Shown in pieces: positions 31,934 to 32,055 of a DNA stretch of 32,055 bases. A program made the translations under genes and the position numbers. The notes under the pieces were generated by a model that was not told the origin of the DNA, made no database searches, and worked only from the letters and a program-made list of their open reading frames with translations. Each line of letters starts with the position of its first letter. Position 1 is the first letter of the stretch. Source of the stretch: an uncultured Porphyromonas sp. (GTDB taxonomy: Bacteria > Bacteroidota > Bacteroidia > Bacteroidales > Porphyromonadaceae); assembly GCA_900539155.1 (NCBI GenBank), contig UQBE01000022.1:1-32055 (forward strand), written 5' to 3'.

Positions 31934-32055
31934 CATCGTCTCCTCAGAGATACTGCCGCACGCTCGTCATAGAGATCCAGCAGGTAGCGTAAAAATTAGA
32001 CTCTACAGCTCCTATACGTAGTAAGGGTCACGACACGAATCATCGCCTCACGGAG

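Overview
The window is a piece of a Bacteroidota chromosome, most likely Porphyromonas or a close relative. The pointers are repeated TAnnTTTG promoter -7 boxes, little sign of Shine-Dalgarno sites, a CTnDOT/Bacteroides-type tyrosine recombinase, an ISL3 element, a DUF5106-type lipoprotein and an ATP-type PEP carboxykinase. Genus-level placement is inference. Housekeeping genes look moderately GC-rich (a 60-base stretch of groEL counted by eye is about 57% G+C). The 11.0-14.0 kb stretch is clearly AT-rich (a 60-base sample is 33%).

Layout. (1) 1-1649: a tyrosine recombinase running off the left edge, next to tRNA-Ser(CGA), with repeated TGTAGCCA motifs between them. This looks like the end of an integrated element. 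(2) 1.7-9.0 kb: core genes. A K+/H+ antiporter and pepT point right; rmlA, a DUF5106/thioredoxin-like lipoprotein, an OmpA lipoprotein and a dihydroorotate-dehydrogenase-like protein point left. (3) 9.0-15.2 kb: an island between two identical 94-bp direct repeats, each holding a whole tRNA-Phe(GAA) gene. It carries an ISL3 element, two small leftward genes and a tight rightward operon: AAA15 ATPase, KwaA-like membrane protein, KwaB-like (DUF4868-like) protein, RhuM. No recombinase lies inside it. (4) 15.4-22.4 kb: core genes again. These are a secreted endonuclease/exonuclease/phosphatase-fold protein, an ECF sigma factor with two envelope proteins, groES-groEL and pckA. (5) 22.4-23.8 kb: a 1.4-kb non-coding zone packed with repeats. 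(6) 23.8-31.7 kb: a leftward four-gene operon with a PLD-SNF2 helicase, a 1106-aa N6-adenine DNA methyltransferase, an unassigned 212-aa protein and a DprA-like Rossmann protein. This is a probable phage-defence or restriction system. (7) The right edge holds a hairpin and a promoter for a gene outside the window.

Two candidate immune systems therefore sit about 10 kb apart. The first joins Kiwa-like genes to an AAA15 ATPase and RhuM. The second joins a helicase-nuclease and methylase, as in DISARM/BREX-like systems, to a DprA-like protein. All three convergent gene junctions (4.8-5.2, 18.1-18.5 and 22.4-23.8 kb) carry members of shared repeat families: a CCACGTGG block, GGACGCAC hairpins and GGAGACTGTTGCAAAA inverted ends.
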